Source: an uncultured Ruminococcus sp.
Lineage (GTDB): Bacteria; Bacillota; Clostridia; Oscillospirales; Acutalibacteraceae
Length of the DNA stretch: 6,721 bases
Assembly (NCBI GenBank): GCA_902803125.1
Contig: CADCOZ010000095.1
Location: 1 to 6,721 of the forward strand
Direction of reading: 5' to 3'
The translations under genes and the position numbers were made by a program. Below, piece after piece: positions 5,149 through 6,721 of the stretch. The notes beneath the pieces were generated by a model, which worked only from the letters and a program-made list of their open reading frames with translations, was not told the origin of the DNA and did not search any database. How positions within the stretch are numbered: position 1 is the first letter of the stretch; each line of letters begins with the position of its first letter.

Positions 5149-6291
5149 TCAAAGCGGCTGTAAACTGATGAAATACCCCGGCACCGCCACCAACGCAAAA
5201 AACAGCAGACTAATCAGCGTAAAGACCAGAAGGAATTGGCCGCCTTTTCCCGGATATTCCCGCACATAAATCCGATAGTTAATCACCGAGGCCAGCGAGC
5301 CTATCAGCGTACATAAGCCTGCTGTATCCAGCCCGTATAACAAGGCTCCTGCATTGGCCGCAAAGGGATACAGCACAATGCCGGCCGGCACATTGGAAAT
5401 GACCTGACTGAGCAGAATGCCCCACACATATTCATGATGAGCCACCGCCCCACCCAAAAACGAGGCAATTCCCTCGTTGGCGGCAATAGAGGACGAAAAG
5501 ATAAAAAAGCACAGAAAGGTTACCAATAATACATAGTCGGTTTTGAGCAGAATCCGCCGGTCAATGACCAGTACCGCCGCCGCAACAAATAATGTCACAT
5601 AGCCCCAATATTCCGTACGGCTGACAATCGTTATCAGCACCACCGCAAATATCACCAAATAGGCGATGCGTCTGGGCTTGCGTTCGGGCTGCCAAGTGCC
5701 GGCGAAATCCGTCTGCACAAGGCTTGTTTTGGCACGGAAATTCTTTCGATACAAAAGCACTACAAATCCCACTAACAGTACACCGGAAATCACCCAGATA
5801 GGGAGCATATACCCGACAAACCGCCACGCCGTGACACCCGACTGACCGAAAATAAACAAATTTTGCGGACTGCCAAACGGCGTGAGCAGAGAACCCCGCA
5901 CCGCTGCAATATTTTCCATCGTGATGACCGGCAGAATGTACCGTTCCTTATCACCGGCTCGAAACAGAATAATGGTCAGCGGCACAAAAATAATCAGGGA
6001 GATATCATTCGTCACGAACATAGACGAAAAAAACACCCCAAACACCAAAAACAACGACAGTCCCACCATTGACTTGATTTTGCCGGCCAACAGCAATACC
6101 GGCCGGAAGATATTCTCCTGCTTAAAGCCTTCCAGCACGGTCAGCATCATAAACAGGGTGGCCAGCGTGTGCCAGTCGATATGGATCACCAAGTCCCACG
6201 ATGGCGGCGTTATCAAAAACGACAGCAGAGCCGCACTAACGGCTATGGTCAGCATGAGTTCTTTTTTCAGAAATCCAATCACCTTTTTCAT
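5149..6291 (-). CDS. SLC13 / ArsB-NhaD superfamily permease (YbiR-like)
   Basis: This is an integral membrane transporter of 380 aa, close in length to E. coli YbiR and in the ion transporter superfamily with ArsB, NhaD and CitMHS. About ten hydrophobic segments are visible. Family motifs are present: TNDISLIIFVPL (94-105), GSLLTPFGSPQNLF (133-146) and, in the second half, SNVPAGIVLYPF (299-310). The last two correspond to the hairpin regions that bind substrate and ion in the two structural repeats. The substrate cannot be told from sequence; dicarboxylate, another anion or Na+/H+ exchange are all possible. The start follows AAAGGGAGAGGA, and there is no closer in-frame upstream ATG. It probably forms an operon with the DUF5662 gene 31 bases downstream. 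I could not identify a convincing promoter in the 6292-6462 gap. Confidence 0.9.
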   Translation of the reverse strand: MKKVIGFLKKELMLTIAVSAALLSFLITPPSWDLVIHIDWHTLATLFMMLTVLEGFKQENIFRPVLLLAGKIKSMVGLSLFLVFGVFFSSMFVTNDISLIIFVPLTIILFRAGDKERYILPVITMENIAAVRGSLLTPFGSPQNLFIFGQSGVTAWRFVGYMLPIWVISGVLLVGFVVLLYRKNFRAKTSLVQTDFAGTWQPERKPRRIAYLVIFAVVLITIVSRTEYWGYVTLFVAAAVLVIDRRILLKTDYVLLVTFLCFFIFSSSIAANEGIASFLGGAVAHHEYVWGILLSQVISNVPAGIVLYPFAANAGALLYGLDTAGLCTLIGSLASVINYRIYVREYPGKGGQFLLVFTLISLLFFALVAVPGYFISLQPL

Positions 6292-6358
6292 GGAATCCTC
6301 TCCCTTTACGGCTTAGAACCTGTTTATCATCCTTCCCCACGGAATGTTGGAGGGCTTC

Positions 6359-6423
6359 ACCCCCCCAAACCCCCTTCCAAAAATCGCTGACTTGACCTAC
6401 ATCAACATTATTCTTTATTCGTT
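6359..6423. repeat. Dispersed intergenic repeat, copy 2 (G-rich on minus strand)
   Basis: This copy matches 54-117: ACCCCCCC-AAA-CCCCC, TTCCAAAAATCGCTGACTT, and ACATTATTCTTTATTCGTT at the end. It sits between the tRNA-Pro terminator and the SLC13 permease gene, within the likely 5' leader or promoter region of the latter. The minus strand carries G5-TTT-G7. No coding potential is conserved between copies. Confidence 0.6.
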
Positions 6424-6457
6424 CGTTTAGGCCAGCGGCTATCCTATCCTGCGTTCC

Positions 6458-6524
6458 ATAAAAACAGCGGATAGGGAAGGCACCGTTCAACACCTGAACC
6501 GGCCGCCGTCCACTATCCGCTGTT
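6458..6524 (-). terminator. Compound hairpin, probable terminator of the tRNA-Pro transcript
   Basis: Perfect 12-bp inverted repeats AACAGCGGATAG (6463-6474) and CTATCCGCTGTT (6513-6524) enclose 38 bases that can form an inner GTTCA/TGAAC stem. On the minus strand the outer stem runs directly into TTTTT (pairing the last two, leaving TTT then ATGG). It lies 54 bases downstream of the tRNA 3' end. A competing 7-bp pairing exists just outside (CCTATCC 6443-6449 with GGATAGG 6469-6475). Termination is the simplest reading; the long loop is atypical. Confidence 0.6.
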
Positions 6525-6578
6525 CAAACTTCACCCTTTGCCAAGAGCCTGTCAAACAGATTCCCGCAGGGCAATATT

Positions 6579-6654
6579 TGGTCGGAGTGAAGGGATTCGA
6601 ACCCCCGACATCCTGCTCCCAAAGCAGGCGCGCTACCAGCTGCGCTACACCCCG
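6579..6654 (-). tRNA. tRNA-Pro (anticodon UGG)
   Basis: A complete 76-base cloverleaf is present. The acceptor stem is CGGGGTG/CACTCCG with discriminator A and an encoded CCA (6579-6581). The D arm is GCGC-AGCTGGTA-GCGC. The anticodon stem is CCTGC/GCAGG with loop TTTGGGA, placing anticodon TGG at 6619-6621. The variable loop is ATGTC, and the T loop is TTCGAAT. The C1 start and D arm are typical of bacterial tRNA-Pro. The T stem GGGGG/CCCTT has two G-U pairs at its outer end, unusual but tolerable. UGG with modified U34 can read all proline codons. A strong promoter lies just upstream. Confidence 0.96.
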
Positions 6655-6675
6655 AAAACGATTGGCAACGGTACT

Positions 6676-6704
6676 ATTATAAACCATAGCCGCCCAAAAG
6701 TCAA
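6676..6704 (-). promoter_or_regulatory. Sigma-70-type promoter for tRNA-Pro
   Basis: On the minus strand TTGACT (6699-6704) is followed by a 17-base spacer and a perfect TATAAT (6676-6681). The predicted start, near 6669, leaves a leader of about 15 bases before the mature tRNA 5' end at 6654, as expected for a short precursor trimmed by RNase P. This suggests the tRNA has its own promoter and is not the tail of a longer tRNA operon. Confidence 0.88.
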
Positions 6705-6721
6705 GCGGATGACCCCAACAG

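Noticed and set aside
6579..6654. tRNA-Pro as the attachment site of an integrated element
   Set aside because: No integrase gene is present, and I found no duplicated tRNA 3' end elsewhere in the window.
6487..6687. Minus-strand 66-codon frame across the tRNA region
   Set aside because: It runs through the tRNA promoter and tRNA-Pro. The GVAQLVARLLWEQDVGGSNPFTP-like reading is the familiar false translation of a tRNA gene.

Overview
The window looks like a mid-GC member of the Bacillota (Firmicutes). Ribosome binding sites are strong (AAGGAG or AAAGGGAG type), the sigma-70-like promoters are close to consensus, and the tRNA has an encoded CCA end. The gene content (a DUF5662 protein and a YbiR-type SLC13 permease beside a peptide/ABC cassette) fits gut Clostridia or Negativicutes. 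The genus cannot be fixed from this sequence. Every gene I can support lies on the minus strand, so transcription runs from high to low coordinates.

Right end (about 6290-6721): a complete tRNA-Pro(UGG) gene has a near-perfect promoter upstream and a compound hairpin with a T-run downstream. Next comes an intergenic stretch holding one copy of a G-rich dispersed repeat (about 65 bp).

Middle right (about 4526-6291): a likely two-gene operon encodes a 380-aa SLC13/ArsB-NhaD-type permease and a 178-aa DUF5662 protein. It ends in a strong intrinsic terminator only a few bases after the second stop codon.

Left two thirds (about 220-4210): this is the most interesting part, a four-gene cassette. 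The order of transcription is a secreted, tyrosine-rich protein of 166 aa, two MacB/FtsX-like permeases of 424 and 427 aa (each with four predicted TM segments and a large extracytoplasmic domain), and a 220-aa MacB/LolD-type ATPase. A promoter with an extended -10 and a hairpin near the predicted transcript start precedes the first gene. The downstream genes are tightly packed (57 bp, 4 bp and a 4-base ATGA overlap). By analogy with bacteriocin-associated ABC systems (lactococcin 972 group, BceAB/MacB-like), I infer that the transporter exports, protects against or otherwise handles the secreted protein. The protein itself matches no family I can recognise.

Genome dynamics: the cassette is bracketed by two near-identical direct repeats of about 114 bp (158-271 and 4460-4574), each carrying the same terminator hairpin. 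A 37-bp fragment matching the 3' end of the second-transcribed gene's coding sequence (424-aa permease, 35/37 identical) lies upstream of the cassette promoter. The promoter-proximal part of the cassette is markedly AT-rich (about 32-35% GC in sampled lines) compared with about 48-63% in lines sampled from the permease genes further on. Together these suggest a mobile or tandemly rearranged cassette that could be lost precisely by recombination between the repeats. No transposase, integrase, CRISPR array or regulator gene is visible.
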